Below, piece by piece: positions 49,676-61,700 of a DNA stretch of 64,000 bases. The position numbers and the translations under genes are program-made. Each line of letters begins with the position of its first letter. The first letter of the stretch is position 1. The stretch lies in the NCBI GenBank assembly GCA_020310875.1, contig CM035416.1, positions 718,556 through 782,555 on the forward strand, in the 5' to 3' direction. The notes under the pieces were generated by a model. That model did no database searches. It worked only from the letters and a program-made list of their open reading frames with translations, and had not been told where the DNA came from. Source of the DNA: Ceratopteris richardii (Eukaryota > Streptophyta > Polypodiopsida > Polypodiales > Pteridaceae).

Positions 49676-51496
49676 TCATCTTTCCTTCAAAACATATAAT
49701 GTTATCCATCTTGTAGCATCATCAATGAAAAGAACATAGTACCTTGAGCCACTAATAGATCCTTCTTTTGTTGGTCCCCATACATCTGTATGAATGAGCT
49801 CAAGTACTCCATCATGTTTGAATCCTTTCTTTTGAAATGGTAACCTGTGTGCTTTACCCATTTGACATGCTTCACATTTATAAACCATATGTTGACTTTG
49901 CACATTTGGTAATCCTAGTACAGACTGATTAGCAACCATAGCTTTAATTCCTCTTTCATTGAAATGACCTAATCTCTTATGCCAGAGATCAAGTTCTGTA
50001 ATCACTGCTTCACCATGTGTGAGCAAAGCTTGACCAATGTTCCCTTGCACTCTTAAAGTAAAGAGTCTACCTTCTTTCTTACCAGAGACAATCTGATTAT
50101 ATCCATTCTCTGGATCTTCCACAAATACTCCTTCATTTGTAAACCTAACTTGAAAACCTTTTTCAACTATCTGTCCCACACTAATCAAGTTTTTAGGTTT
50201 TGTAGGAACATACAAAACATTGGTTAGCAAATCTGCTCCACTCTTGCATTTCACTTTTCCAATTGAATGTACACTATGTCTGGTATTATCACCTGTTTGA
50301 ACTGTGTGACTAGAAATGCCTTTTTCCAATTCTGACATCAATTCTATGTTTCCTGACAAATGATTAGAACATCCACAGTCAATGTAAAATACCTTTAGAT
50401 CTTCTTTATCTGATGTGCTGATTGAATTCATCATCAATGATGTATGACTTTCATTCAGTGTGTCATTTGCATAGTTGTAGTAGGTGGTGTTGTAGGATTG
50501 ATTCTGTCCCCAACTTCTTCCTCCACCTCTACCATAGCCTCCTCTTTGACTTTGTCTACCTCTTTGAAAATTACTTTGATATCTTCCACCTCGACCTCTG
50601 CTATTGTTGTTTTGATTCTGGTTTGATCCTTGTTGGTTGTGCCAACAGTCATGAGCCAAATGATTACTCAATCCACAGATCCAGCAAGCCTTTTTGTTGT
50701 TATTTTGATTACCTCTTCCTCTTCCAAAACCTCTTGCTCTTCCTCTGCCAGTGCCTTTACCTCTTGCATAATAAGCTTGAGAATTAGACTCCTCTTCATC
50801 CTTTGCTTTACCTTTATCTCCTTTCTTCTTATTCTTCATGTACATTGCAGAACTTTGACCTTTATCTCCATCTCCCTTCAAGTCTTGCTCATATGTGAGC
50901 ATCAAACCAAGCAACTGGTTCAAATCTGGAACATAATGATTTAATGAAAGTTCTGTTGATAAGAAAAAAGGTTTCCACCTTTCATCCCCTCTCAAGCCTG
51001 CAAGTAGTTGAGCAATCAATCTGTGATCTTCAACATCTTCATCTATGGATCCAAGAATATCTGCTAGATCCTTCATCTTAGTGACATAATCACTAATGGT
51101 TTGACTTGGCTTCTTCTTGAATGTTGTAAACTCTGACCATAGACTTGCTTTCCGTGCTTTAGTAGTGCTTTGGAAATGATATTCCAATGCATTCCATATA
51201 TCTTCTGATGATTCCAATCCTCTGATGTGTGGTAGCAAATGATCTGAGATTGTATTGTAGATGTAGGCTTTTGCACTTGCATCCTTCTTCTGCCAATGCT
51301 TTAAAGCATCAAGTTCTTCTTTCTTTGGTCGGCTTTCATCTTCAAATACTGGCTTCTCTTCTTCACCTGTTACATATACCATGAGATCCTTACTCATAAG
51401 TAAGGCTTCCATTCTCATTACCCATGCGGGGTAATTATCTCTGTCCAGTTTGTCAATGGAGATATGATCTGCCATAGTTCTTTCCTTCTGCTGCAA
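49676..51496 (-). CDS. Copia gag, protease and integrase N-terminal part
   Basis: 606 codons; MADHISIDKL at 51475 is the more likely start than the Met at 51496. UBN2/Gag-type domain about residues 15-215, Gly/Arg/Asn-rich RNA-binding stretch, a classical zinc knuckle C-x2-C-x4-H-x4-C (CWICGLSNHLAHDC near 269), protease with IDCGCSNHLSG (Asp near 372), a gag-pre-integrase/HHCC region (LWHKRLGHFN ... CEACQMGK near 510-555) and the first integrase Asp (HTDVWGP). It ends at TGA (49678-49676), between the first and second integrase catalytic acids. Confidence 0.92.
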   Translation of the reverse strand: MQQKERTMADHISIDKLDRDNYPAWVMRMEALLMSKDLMVYVTGEEEKPVFEDESRPKKEELDALKHWQKKDASAKAYIYNTISDHLLPHIRGLESSEDIWNALEYHFQSTTKARKASLWSEFTTFKKKPSQTISDYVTKMKDLADILGSIDEDVEDHRLIAQLLAGLRGDERWKPFFLSTELSLNHYVPDLNQLLGLMLTYEQDLKGDGDKGQSSAMYMKNKKKGDKGKAKDEEESNSQAYYARGKGTGRGRARGFGRGRGNQNNNKKACWICGLSNHLAHDCWHNQQGSNQNQNNNSRGRGGRYQSNFQRGRQSQRGGYGRGGGRSWGQNQSYNTTYYNYANDTLNESHTSLMMNSISTSDKEDLKVFYIDCGCSNHLSGNIELMSELEKGISSHTVQTGDNTRHSVHSIGKVKCKSGADLLTNVLYVPTKPKNLISVGQIVEKGFQVRFTNEGVFVEDPENGYNQIVSGKKEGRLFTLRVQGNIGQALLTHGEAVITELDLWHKRLGHFNERGIKAMVANQSVLGLPNVQSQHMVYKCEACQMGKAHRLPFQKKGFKHDGVLELIHTDVWGPTKEGSISGSRYYVLFIDDATRWITLYVLKER

Positions 51497-51672
51497 CCTG
51501 TGAGCTTAAAGGATAAAGGATAATACCTTTTGAAGTTCTTTGTGTATGAGGATACTTCGAAAGTAATCTTTTGATGCCTTGTGTCTTCAAATGCTTCACC
51601 TTTCAAACTTTAATGGAAAACTTTACAAAACTTCTCGTACCTTTGTCGTCTTCTGCTCTCGAGAATCTTTCT

Positions 51673-51684
51673 GCTCTGATACCA
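51673..51684 (-). other. Copia primer-binding site for initiator tRNA-Met
   Basis: Minus strand TGGTATCAGAGC, complementary to the 3' end of plant initiator tRNA-Met, two nt from the LTR. Confidence 0.95.
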
Positions 51685-51686
51685 CT

Positions 51687-52754
51687 TGTTGATGTATGAA
51701 ACACCACAAGAAATGAATTAAGGTGACACTAGAACACCTCTATGGTCACCATTAACTCATTGCCACTCCAAACTTTGAGAAATGATAGCCTAAAGTGAGA
51801 ACTTTGCTTCTACAGAAATTCCTAGTCACCGAAATGACATACCTTTAGTATTTTGCTAATTTCTCCTAGCTCAAGTATTACTTCTCCATGAAACTTTATA
51901 GGATGAAACTAGAAGAGTAGAGCTTTCCAACAAGCTATCATATGCATCAAACGGAGCTCTAGAACTCAAGTTATGGCCCTCACAAGATGACCCTGTATGA
52001 CCTTCCAAAACTGGAAATTTTTGCCTGTTTTAGTATTCCTGATGTCCAAAAATAAAAAATTCGATGCCTGGCATCGAATTTCAGTCAAGGTCGATGCCGG
52101 GCATCGACTTTGAGCTTTTTTAGGCCCTTTTTCTGCACCAGAAATACTCTCTTTTACACACACATGAAGAAGACCACTTGTATGCTAGAAGTCGATGCCA
52201 GGCATCGACTTTATGCTCAAACTCGATGCCAGGCATCGAGTTGCTCCACAAACTTCATATTTTTAAAAGATTCAACAATAGTTAACACACAAAGAATGAA
52301 AAAATGACTTATCAGCCAAGATTCGATGCCAGGCATCGAATTGCTCAGAAAACTTGAACTTTTGAATTCATCACACAGTAGGCAATCATGGAGATGATGG
52401 AGAGAGGCTCATACACAGAACTTTACTCATTTCTTCTCATAACTATAAAAAACTCAGAAGTTTTACAGATGCTTTCTCACTCAGAGAAGCCCGACTATAC
52501 TCAGTCATACAAAAATGAGTTCTTCTCACTTTCTCTCTCTCTTCCTCCTTCTTCTTCTCTTCGCGTCAGTTAATACTAACTAACTTATATAGATTTTCTC
52601 ATTCCCGTGATTTTTAAAAAACTTCTAGAACTAAAGTGAACTAACTTTACAAGTATGATACACTTGTGAATTTGTCCCTTCACATAGGCATGGGGTTTTC
52701 TTCCTAAGATTTGACCTTCAAATATATGTCTAATTAGTGAGTGTTTCTCCAACA
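51687..52754 (-). repeat. Copia 5' LTR (1068 bp)
   Basis: Begins TGTTGGAG at 52754 and ends CATCAACA at 51687. Palindromes at 52061-52339 and the 52-nt motif at 51921-51972 repeat those of the other LTR at an offset of 5510. Four substitutions from the 3' LTR. Confidence 0.95.
52584..52591 (-). promoter_or_regulatory. Copia LTR TATA box
   Basis: Minus strand TATATAAG, about 165 bp into the 5' LTR and upstream of all five palindromes, so these would be transcribed. Confidence 0.6.
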
Positions 52755-52759
52755 GTCGA
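52755..52759. repeat. Target-site duplication of the copia element, right copy
   Basis: GTCGA, matching 46172-46176. Confidence 0.95.
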
Positions 52760-54402
52760 GAGAGGTTAGACTTCGAGTCTTACTCCTTACAGGAATTACC
52801 CCATTTCACAGGCCCATGGGAAGCCAAGTCGACTTGTATGAGAGCACCCACAGTCATGGTAAGAAACGAAGACTCAGTCATACCTAGGAATACGGAGGTA
52901 GTGAAAAACACTAAAGTGCAGTGCAACCTCACTTTAGAAGAGCTACTCAAAGTTAGGCCAGAGTTATGGAAACATGTAGCCAAACAAGTACCAGAGATAG
53001 CAAAACCTCGTTCCCAGGTAGGTTCTCATAGGAAAGTGCCAGAAATTCCTCTAGACAAGATAGGAGATATGAGTGAAGGTGAAGAAGGAAACACCTATCT
53101 TCCCATTACCCATCAGGGGTACACGACTAAGGCAAATCTAGACTCAGGTGCAGAAGTTGCTATTGCTACCACTTCCCTATGGAAGCGGTGGGGCAAGCCA
53201 GCACTCAGGCCCACGAGGATGAAATTGCAAATGGTTGATGGTCACATAGAGAGGCCTTTAGGACTACTTGAAGGAATAACTCTCACTACATGTGGTGTAG
53301 AGTTTGAGCACACGTTTGCTATCTGTGATTTTAGCAAGAACCATGCCTATGAGATGACTTTGGGAAGACCATTTATGCGACAATTGCAAGTAGTACAGGA
53401 TTGGGGAACCAATTCCTTGTATTTGCAACACCTAGGTGTCATGACCAAGGTTAATCTCAAAGATTACTCTCATAGAGATGTCCCTCCTATCCAATGGAAT
53501 CCTATTCATAGAGCCAAAGATGATATAGAGTCTGTGCACTCCATAGGATCAGGATCCTCATGGATGCATGAAGACACTCACTTATGGATGTGTGAATTTG
53601 AGCCTCATGGTTGGGTAGAAATTTTAGCAACCATGGATGTAGCCATCAATGAAGAACAATGGACACCCCACTGTGATGAGGATGGCTATGGCATTTCAGT
53701 TTTCTCCATAGAGCCAATCATGGGAGATGCAGTTTTAGAAGAGTGTGAACCTAGCATTGATGCATTTGAGGATGCAAGTGACTCCGATCTAGAGTCAATC
53801 ATTATGGACCCACCTTTTGCATCAGATAAAGAATACTTCTATGAAGTAGAATTTCAACCCCAGAGGCACGGAGAGCTTACAAATGATGTAAGGCTAGCCA
53901 CACATGTGACCCCTAAGGAAGAAGGAAAGAAAAGGAAGAAGAAAGAAGTCACACAAGAAGAGGAAGAATCTTTGTTTGAGGTCCTGGAAAATTTTAAAAA
54001 GTATGAGATAGATGATAGAAGAGTCATGATAAGGATGCCTAAACGAGAGGCACAATCAGGAGAAGCCTATGATAACAAAGAAACCACCGAGAAAATAGTG
54101 GTAGCCCTAGAAGAAGGACAGGAGAGATGTACTTACATAGGACATGACATGACGGAAGAAGAAGAGCGCGAATTGATAGCCTTGCTAAGAGAATACAGAG
54201 ATGTATTCGCTTGGAGTTACAAGGACTTGAAGGGTGTTGACCCAGACATATGCTCACACACTATCCCCATGACCTCAGATGGCAAACCCTCCAAGCAAAA
54301 GCCATACACATACAATGATAATTATGCTGCCAAGATCAAAGAGGAGATAGATAGACTGGTAGAAGCTGGATTCATCTATGAAAGAACACACTGAGTGGGT
54401 AT
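52760..54402 (+). pseudogene. Element F pol: retropepsin 1 and RT start
   Basis: Resumes the F frame after the copia insertion. Protease near 53100-53420 with LDSGAEVAIATT (Asp present, a Glu where sisters have Gly) and LGRPF. The following linker lacks a block of about 35 residues present in C and D (after WMCEF). RT start YTYNDNYAAKIKEEIDRL follows, and the frame breaks near 54382 at a single-base loss (FIYER). Confidence 0.9.
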
Positions 54403-56230
54403 CCCCCATCGTAGTGGTGCCCAAGAAGAATGGAAAGTAACGTGTGTGCATTAACTTGAAAAAGGTTAATGCCACCACCATTCGAGATAACTATCCGCTT
54501 CCTATCACAGAACATCTCTTAGAAAGAGTAGCAGGCAAGGAAGTGTACAGCTTCCTTGATGGATTTTCTGGCTACAATCACGTAGCCATTGCTCCTGAGG
54601 ACCAGCATAAGACTGCTTTTCCCACAGAATGGGGCATATTTGCCTTTAGGGTAATGCCATTTGGGCTTACCAATGCTCCTGCAACCTTTCAGAGACTGAT
54701 GTGCCACGTGTTTGAAGAGTTCTTGAGGAAGAATTTGGAGGTCTATGTTGATGATCTCTGTGCTCATTCCAACAGGAGACAGACACATATACCTGAACTC
54801 AGGCAAATCTTTGACAAGTGTAGAGAGTATCAAGTCTGCCTGAACCTAGAAAAGTGTGTTTTCATGGTCAGGCAAGGCAAGATTCTAGGACACATAGTGT
54901 CAAAGAATGTCATATCCACCGATGAAGAGAAAGTAAGAGCCATAGCCGAGTTACTTAGGCCAAAGAATGTCAAGGAAGTACAAGCTTTCATGGGGCATTG
55001 TGGTTATTACCGACGGTTTATACACATGTATGCCATCATAGCAAAGCCTCTGTATGGACTTTTGACTAACTTCGAATGGACTAATGAGTGTGAGGACTCC
55101 TTCAATGAGCTCAAAAGAAGATTGTGTTCAACACCAATCTTGACCACACCAGATTGGAATAAGCCGTTTCATGTTCACGTGGACGCATCCAATTATGCTA
55201 TTGGATGTGTGCTTGCACAACCTACAGGTGAAGGTAATATGGATCTTCCAATTGCCTATGCCAGTGGACAATTGAATGCAGCTGAATGAAACTATACAAC
55301 CACTGAACGAGAGGGATTAGGCATGGTATATGTAGTTAAAAAGTTTAGACAATATTTGCTTGCAAATAAGTTTAAATTTTTTACCGATCATCAGGCATTA
55401 TTGTACTTGGTAAACAAACCATGCAATACAGGTAGATTGGTAAGATGGTTCCTCTTACTAATGGAATACAACTTTGAAGTTGTGGTGAGGAAAGGGAAGA
55501 CTCACTTGAGAGCAGACCATCTCTCTAGGCTCACATCTGGAGATCCCCACAAGGAGTATCAGATGACCTTCCTGATGCTTACTTGTTTAATCTGGAAGTT
55601 GTACCTCAGTGGGCTAAGCCATTAGTGCTAGTACTGACCTACGGGCCTAATCACCCAATCATAAACACTCAAGGTAGAGAGGTAGTAAAAGCCCAGAAGT
55701 ACCACATCATGGCAGGAAGCATGTACAAACAAAAAGATCAAGGGATCCTAGCTTGTTGTGTGGAAGAGGATGAGTACGCTAAATGGTTGCAATTGGCACA
55801 TGTAGGTGTATTAGAGCAACACTACTCAAAACAACGAACCCTACAGACACTGAGGAGACTCGGAGTGCATTAGCCTACTATGGAAGTTGATGTACATAAG
55901 ATGTGTAAAGAATGCCTAATCTATTGCACTAAACCACCTGTGGAACATGCCACTCTGTATGAAGTGTCCATAGTGCCAGATTGGAGTGAACCGTTAGTAG
56001 CCTTCATGAGGACGAAAACATTCCCTCAAGATATGACACTGGCCAGACAAAGAATTCTAGAACAAGAAGCCCTAGATTACTCACTCATTGGTGATAATCT
56101 ATACAAGCGTGGTAAAGATGGTTACCTTAGACTCTGTGTTCATGAGAGTGAATATTTAAAGATCTTGGAAACTGCTCACCAGGGTGTAGCAGGAGGACAC
56201 TTTGGACCAGATCGGGTGATCAATACTATT
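54403..56230 (+). pseudogene. Element F pol: RT, RNase H, first HHCC module
   Basis: RT with NGK, CINLKKVN, FLDGFSGYN, MPFGLTNAPATF and YVDDLCAHS (near 54745); RNase H with VDAS (55183), TDHQAL (55385) and ADHLSR (55515). Stops at 54438 (TAA) and 55287 (TGA), a frameshift near 55543. HHCC-1 at about 55700-55935 reads H-x6-H but its last Cys region is CLIYC, so one ligand has become Tyr; TAG at 55871. The linker to HHCC-2 is complete (RQRxLEQEALDYSLIGDN). Confidence 0.88.
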
Positions 56231-57278
56231 TGCGGGCTTCTGGTGGCCAACCCTTCACATGGATGCACATACCTATGTGAAGAGGTGTGATGTCTGTCAG
56301 AGAACTCAGTACCCTATACGCAAGGATGAGATGTCACTGAAACCTATGATGGGTGGACGTGCATTCTCTAAGTGGGGAATAGACTTCGTAGGTCCTATTA
56401 ATCCCCCAGCTAAGGGTTCACATGCTGAATATATCATTGTTGCCACATACTATCTAACAAAGTGGGTAGAAGTAAAAGCTACCACAAAGAACGATGCTCA
56501 GAGGACTGCTAAGTTCTTATTTGAGAATGTGTTCACTAGATACGGGCTACCCATAGAGCTAGTCAGTGATAGAGGCACACACTTCTTGAATGAAGTTATT
56601 GAAAATCTTCTCCAAGAGTTCTTGGTAGTGCACAAGAAGTCTGCTCCCTATCACCCACAAGCTAATGGGCAAGCTGAAAGCACAAATAAGATTCTGTGCA
56701 ATGTGCTGACCAAATTAGTGAATAAACGCTCTGATTGAGACAAACAGCTACACCATGTTGTTTGGGCACATAGAGTTGCCTATAAAACGGTACTCCAAGC
56801 CACTCTCTTTCAGATGGTATTCGGTCAAAATGCAGTGCTACCATTGGAATTCTTGATACCTACACTGAAAGTAGCACATGAGCATGAATGGACGGGTCAT
56901 GAACTCTCTTTGAGAATTTTTGACCTGGAACGATTAGGTGAAACAAGACTAAGAGCTGCAGCAGGAATATATGCAGCTAAGAAAAGGGAGAAGGCGTATT
57001 TTGATGCCCATGTGAAGGATAAAGGATTGAAAGCAGGGGACCTAGTGTTAGTCTACACTTTGAAGCAACATGCGAGAAAACTAGAGAAGAGAGGCTATGG
57101 ATCTATGATCATAAATAGGATCTCGACTAGTGGAGCAGTCCAATTAGCCACACTCAAAGGCGATATTCTCCCTAGCTACATAAGCGGATGCAGAGTCAAG
57201 TTATATCAGGAACCTCTCACCGAGGAAATGCTCAATCGACTCAACATTGCCAAGAAATGTAAAGAAGAGGAAAAATGA
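56080..57278 (+). pseudogene. Element F pol: second HHCC module and integrase
   Basis: HHCC-2 begins at YSLIGDNLYKRG (about 56082), AHQGVAGGH near 56172, a frameshift near 56222-56260, then KRCDVCQRTQ near 56285. Integrase core GIDFVGPI (Asp near 56382), VSDRGTHF (56562) and YHPQANGQAESTN (Glu near 56675), followed by TGA at 56736 and the non-chromodomain tail (GDLVLVYTLKQHARKL, CRVKLYQEPL). All three catalytic acids are still encoded. TGA at 57276 ends this stretch. Confidence 0.9.
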
Positions 57279-58550
57279 GTTCGAGAAGAAGCACAGGCAG
57301 AAGCCTTGGAACGCATCCGAAAAATGAAGATGAGAAGACAAGGATGAGATCAGCCAAGGATAGATGACTATGCGAACCTAGGATATCATATGGCTATGTG
57401 TAAAGTCTCAAGTGTAAGCCCCCATAGAATAGTTGACCGACGTCCTTTTGTAACCTTGGAGATAGGACAAGGAAAGGGTGCAAAGACTGCACGGGCCTTG
57501 ATTGACTCAGGTGCAGCCACTAGTGCCGTTAAACTCTCTTACTGTCAAGAATTGAAGTTAAAAGTCAATCCCATAGAGGCATATCTCATAGGATTGGGAG
57601 GTGTGGAAACCCCTTGCATGGGCGAGGTCGAACTTCCCCTCTCCATTCAAGATGTTCTAATGAAAGTTAAAGTACTAGTGTGTCAAGATGAGGATCTCAT
57701 GGAGCCTCTGGTCTTGGGTCAAGACTGGATCTATGACCATGCAGTCAACTTAAACCTAAGCAGTGGACTGATTCAGGTATGGGTAAATCAGAGTCGAATT
57801 ACAATTGAGTTAGATAATGGATCACTCAAGGAACTAGGAAAGGCACAGACTCTTGGTCCTTCCAGGGGTACACATGAAGTTGACCATGCTGTTCTTGTCC
57901 AAAGCTATGTGATGCAGAGGAATGGTGATCTCAATAAAGAAGTCAAGGACTCAATGGAACTCCCTTCTTTTCCAAAGGCCAGAGGGAGGCAGCAACCAAA
58001 GACAGATCAATTACTGAAGACTACCTATGCTGGAGGCCAAAAGAACATGCGAAGCAGAATGACTCAGCCATTGAAACAATTGTGGGTGCGAAAAGGCGAG
58101 CGGCCTATTGCAGTCAAGTCACAACAACTATCTCAACTTCCAATTAGTAATCAACGACATGATACTAATAAGAGGACTTCCGAACCTTCTTTTGAGGAAG
58201 TGAAATTTATCTGGGTACCCAAGAAGTCAACGAAGGCTGGCCTACAATCAAGACAAATTTGGGTGCCTAAGGCTTGCTTGTGGGCTCAACTAGTCATGCA
58301 CGAATCACATCATACACGCTAGGGTTCACTCACTCAAAGAGCCGTTACCCACTCTTGTTTAATACGCATGAACACACAGTTGCCCAGAAGCACGAACAGA
58401 CTCACTTGTAAATGGGTCCCAAAAACGCCTCATTCCCAAGCAGACATACTCATAAAGCCCTCCAGAGTCTCCACTAAACCAAAACCGAAAGCCATCCATT
58501 GTGTTTGGCAGCCTAAAACTTGTAATAAAACCCCCGAACCCCATGTGTAA
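57279..58550 (+). pseudogene. Element F pol: second retropepsin and W-x-P-K tail
   Basis: In the integrase frame. Retropepsin-like domain with RALIDSGAATSAV (about 57490-57530), a flap-like LIGLGGVETPCMGEVELP and LVLGQDWIY (57708-57735). Then repeated motifs LWVRK, IWVPK, IWVPK, KWVPK, VWQPK between 58079 and 58520. TAG at 58320 interrupts the tail, and the frame ends at 58550. The Asp-Ser/Thr-Gly signature, beta-rich spacing and hydrophobic-hydrophobic-Gly pair (VLGQD) are those of retropepsins. Confidence 0.85.
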
Positions 58551-58781
58551 ATTCATCCTCACTTGCTAACTACATCACTCATACACTGCATCTTTCCATC
58601 TAGCTCATAGGACTATCCATTCATTAACTACACACACAATCATCGAGCACTCACTGACCCACTAACCCATTACTCACCTCATGGTAATGTTGTAACGGGG
58701 ACAAAAAGTGTTCTATCTTGTCCATTACAATATTAACGCATGATTCTATATTCTCACAGAACCAGCAAGCAAGCAATAACA
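58551..58781 (+). promoter_or_regulatory. Spacer and candidate splice acceptor before the 3' ORF, element F
   Basis: Mostly featureless A/C-rich DNA. At its end TTAACG (58734-58739), TATATTCTCACAG (AG at 58758-58759) and 22 nt to the ATG at 58782, as in element D. Confidence 0.6.
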
Positions 58782-61700
58782 ATGGCAGAAGCAGGAGGCA
58801 CCAGTTCCCAGGCAGGGTCTAGCGCACAGATTGTGGACATTGAAACCCTCCTCCTTGAACCACCACTCACCGAGAGGCCTCAAGAACTTCAAGCGGTGCA
58901 TGTGCTCCCAATTCAGGACCCTCCTCAGGGACACACTTCTCAAGTGGGGAAACACGCTCATTGGTTTAGTGATGTCGTAGGGCCATTGGGTGATGGCACC
59001 TACTTCTGGGAAGCAAAAATTGAGTTCAATGGCAAATGGGGACGCTACCATTTCTTCACTCGCGAATTTGAGAACTATCAGAATGCAGAAGTAATGCGAT
59101 CCGTATGGACCAAAGCGGGATTGGATAGCTATTTCAGAGCACATTTGCCTAAGCTAGATTTCCTACACTGCTCCTATTTTATCAGTACCATCACTCCTAG
59201 CAGGGCTAAGGGAGGCGATAGTACTTTTGTGCTACCCTCACTGTTGCCAGGCCACGAACTCAAGAGATTCAAACTGACCCTCAATTTGGTACGGGAAGCA
59301 TTGAACATGCAAGGTATGCATATTCCTACTGAGAAAGAAACATTGGTTCTAGGCAGGATGAAGCATAAGGATCTCAATAAATTGAAGGACATGGTAGCAA
59401 TGACACCTACCATTGCTCTCCACCTATGAACGATCATGCAACATTTTGCTTTTCCCACCCAAGAACGCTTCACTATGCCACCAAAAAAGATATGGTTTAG
59501 CTTGTACCTAGCGGAGACAAAGAATCTCACCATCAATATACCACACTGGATCATCGATCAAATACACCTAGCCCATCAACGGTGGAATAAGAAACAGAAA
59601 AATGTACTTCATGGATGTTGTGCTCTCACAAGAATATTTTACAGGTTCTTAGCGTACAACGTGCCCATTCAAGGAGCATTAGTATGGTCCAGGGCCCAAG
59701 AGTTCCAAAGACGGTATCAATGGCGGGTCCTCCATCGAAGAAAATGAGTGGGGGAGTTCAATTACCATGTGCTCAAGCCAGGGGAGCCACCACCATCCCA
59801 GAAGTTACCCCTCCACAAATGAGGCGTGTCCGACCATTTACCATTCGCCTACCCAGACCAAGTGCAGAAGGACCCAACCTGGTGTTCCCTCCAATTCCAT
59901 CGGACTTGGAGTTCCCACAGGGTTACACCCTTGCTGATTTGACAGATGAAGAAATTGCCCGTTTGATCAATGAGTCTAATCTGGAGACAGAAGCAGAGCA
60001 GACGCAAGGACCACAACCTACTACTACAACTTCAGCCCGAACCCAACCGGGAGTAGTAGAAGTAGAAGAGGATGAAGAAGAGACAGAAGAAGAAGAAGCA
60101 AACGAGGAGTATGATCAAGAATATGAAGAACTTTCAGAACTAGCAAGTGCCCCGGCATACTCCGCCCAAATAAAAAGATTATACGAAACCATGAAGCGAG
60201 TACAAGAACAACACAAACTGTCACTCGAGACAGGAAAGATGATCATGAACCAAATGTTAGCCGAGGAAGGTGTGGATGACATGTTTATTGAATCAATGAA
60301 CCTGCACGCTGACGCAGTAGGCTTAGATGAGGTTGTTCATGTAGCCATGACTTATATTCATCGATTTGAGCAACGAGTGCCTACTCGTCCCATGCGATCG
60401 GACAAACAAATCCACATCAATGTATCAGAACCAGGAGGTAACACACAAACAGAAGCACATCAGGTGGAACCACTCTCACCCCCCACCTCACCTCTCACTA
60501 CACAAGTCACCTCACCTCCTGGCACTACCACGCCTATTTCTGCCATTACCACAGTCGTCATGGGAATTCCTCTCTCTCCCGGCATCCAATTTGGAGGAGT
60601 TACCATGCCCACTTTCACAACACTCTTCACAAATATCACATCCACGCCACCCACTGTTCCCATCTACACAGTCACACACAAATTCGACACAATGGAAACA
60701 TCACCAGCCATAGCACCACTCCCACCCCCCACCCAGCCTCAATCTCCCATACCCCCTCCACCTACCTCACCACTTGACTCCACAACATTCACAACTCCCT
60801 TCCCCTTCCCCATCCCCCCTGCATCTTCATCTTTCCCTGCATCGTTTAATGTACATAGTATATTCATGGCATTACATCAATGCGTGTATCAACTTCAGAG
60901 TGAGTATCAAGCTCTCGAAGACCGTCATCATCAACTGACTACGAATCATCAACAACTATAGAGACGGCTTACAATTATAGAAGAAGAAAATGCAGACCTC
61001 AATCAACGTTACACCACACTCGAGCAAGCTCATCAAACCCTCCTAAAGACACCCCAACCATCACAAGCGCTAGGTGTCAAACAACTCGAAGCCTTACTGG
61101 AGGTCTACCAAACAGACAATCTGAGAGTCCGGCAAAATTTGACTCTACTCAGAAAACACATGGCTATAGCTCTTGAAGAAAACAAGCATCTACAGAAGCA
61201 AAACGAAGAAAACTTGGAAGCTGCCATGGAAGGCTCTCCCCATGAAATCGACCCAGAACAATTCAAAGCAGTTCCCTCAGAAACAATGAAAACAATCTTG
61301 GAAAGCTATGCCGATCTATTAGAAGCACATGATGATTTGGAAAAGGAACGAGATGAGCTATGTCGCCAGCTCAGGGAACAGGAGGCACAACCCAAAGTCA
61401 TAGAAACAACCTCGACTTCAGCGGAAGTAAAGGCATTAACAGAGCAGGTGGCGGAACTACAGAAGAAGTTACTGGAATATGAAAGACAGCCCTCTCCAGT
61501 TGTAGAACCAGAGCCAGATGAATTGGTACCCATTGAGGTGGACGAAATGTATGAGGAACCATATGTTCCTATGCCGATGCCAGGTGGTCAGCAAACCTCA
61601 GAAGGAATGGACGCCTTGGAAGTCGAAGTACCCGAATGGCTCCAGACACTAGAAAAAACAACTACAACCCATGAAGATCGAGTGGCAATCCAAATCCAAT

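Larger units (their letters stand above)
46177..52754 (-). mobile_element. Ty1/copia element, complete 6578-bp copy
   Basis: Minus-strand element with two 1068-bp LTRs (TGTTGGAG...CATCAACA), initiator tRNA-Met PBS, gag-protease-integrase-RT-RNase H in copia order, and a PPT. The two LTRs differ at four positions that I can find (about 99.6 percent), so this is the youngest insertion in the window. A single in-frame stop divides the polyprotein. It lies in element F, flanked by GTCGA. Confidence 0.96.
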
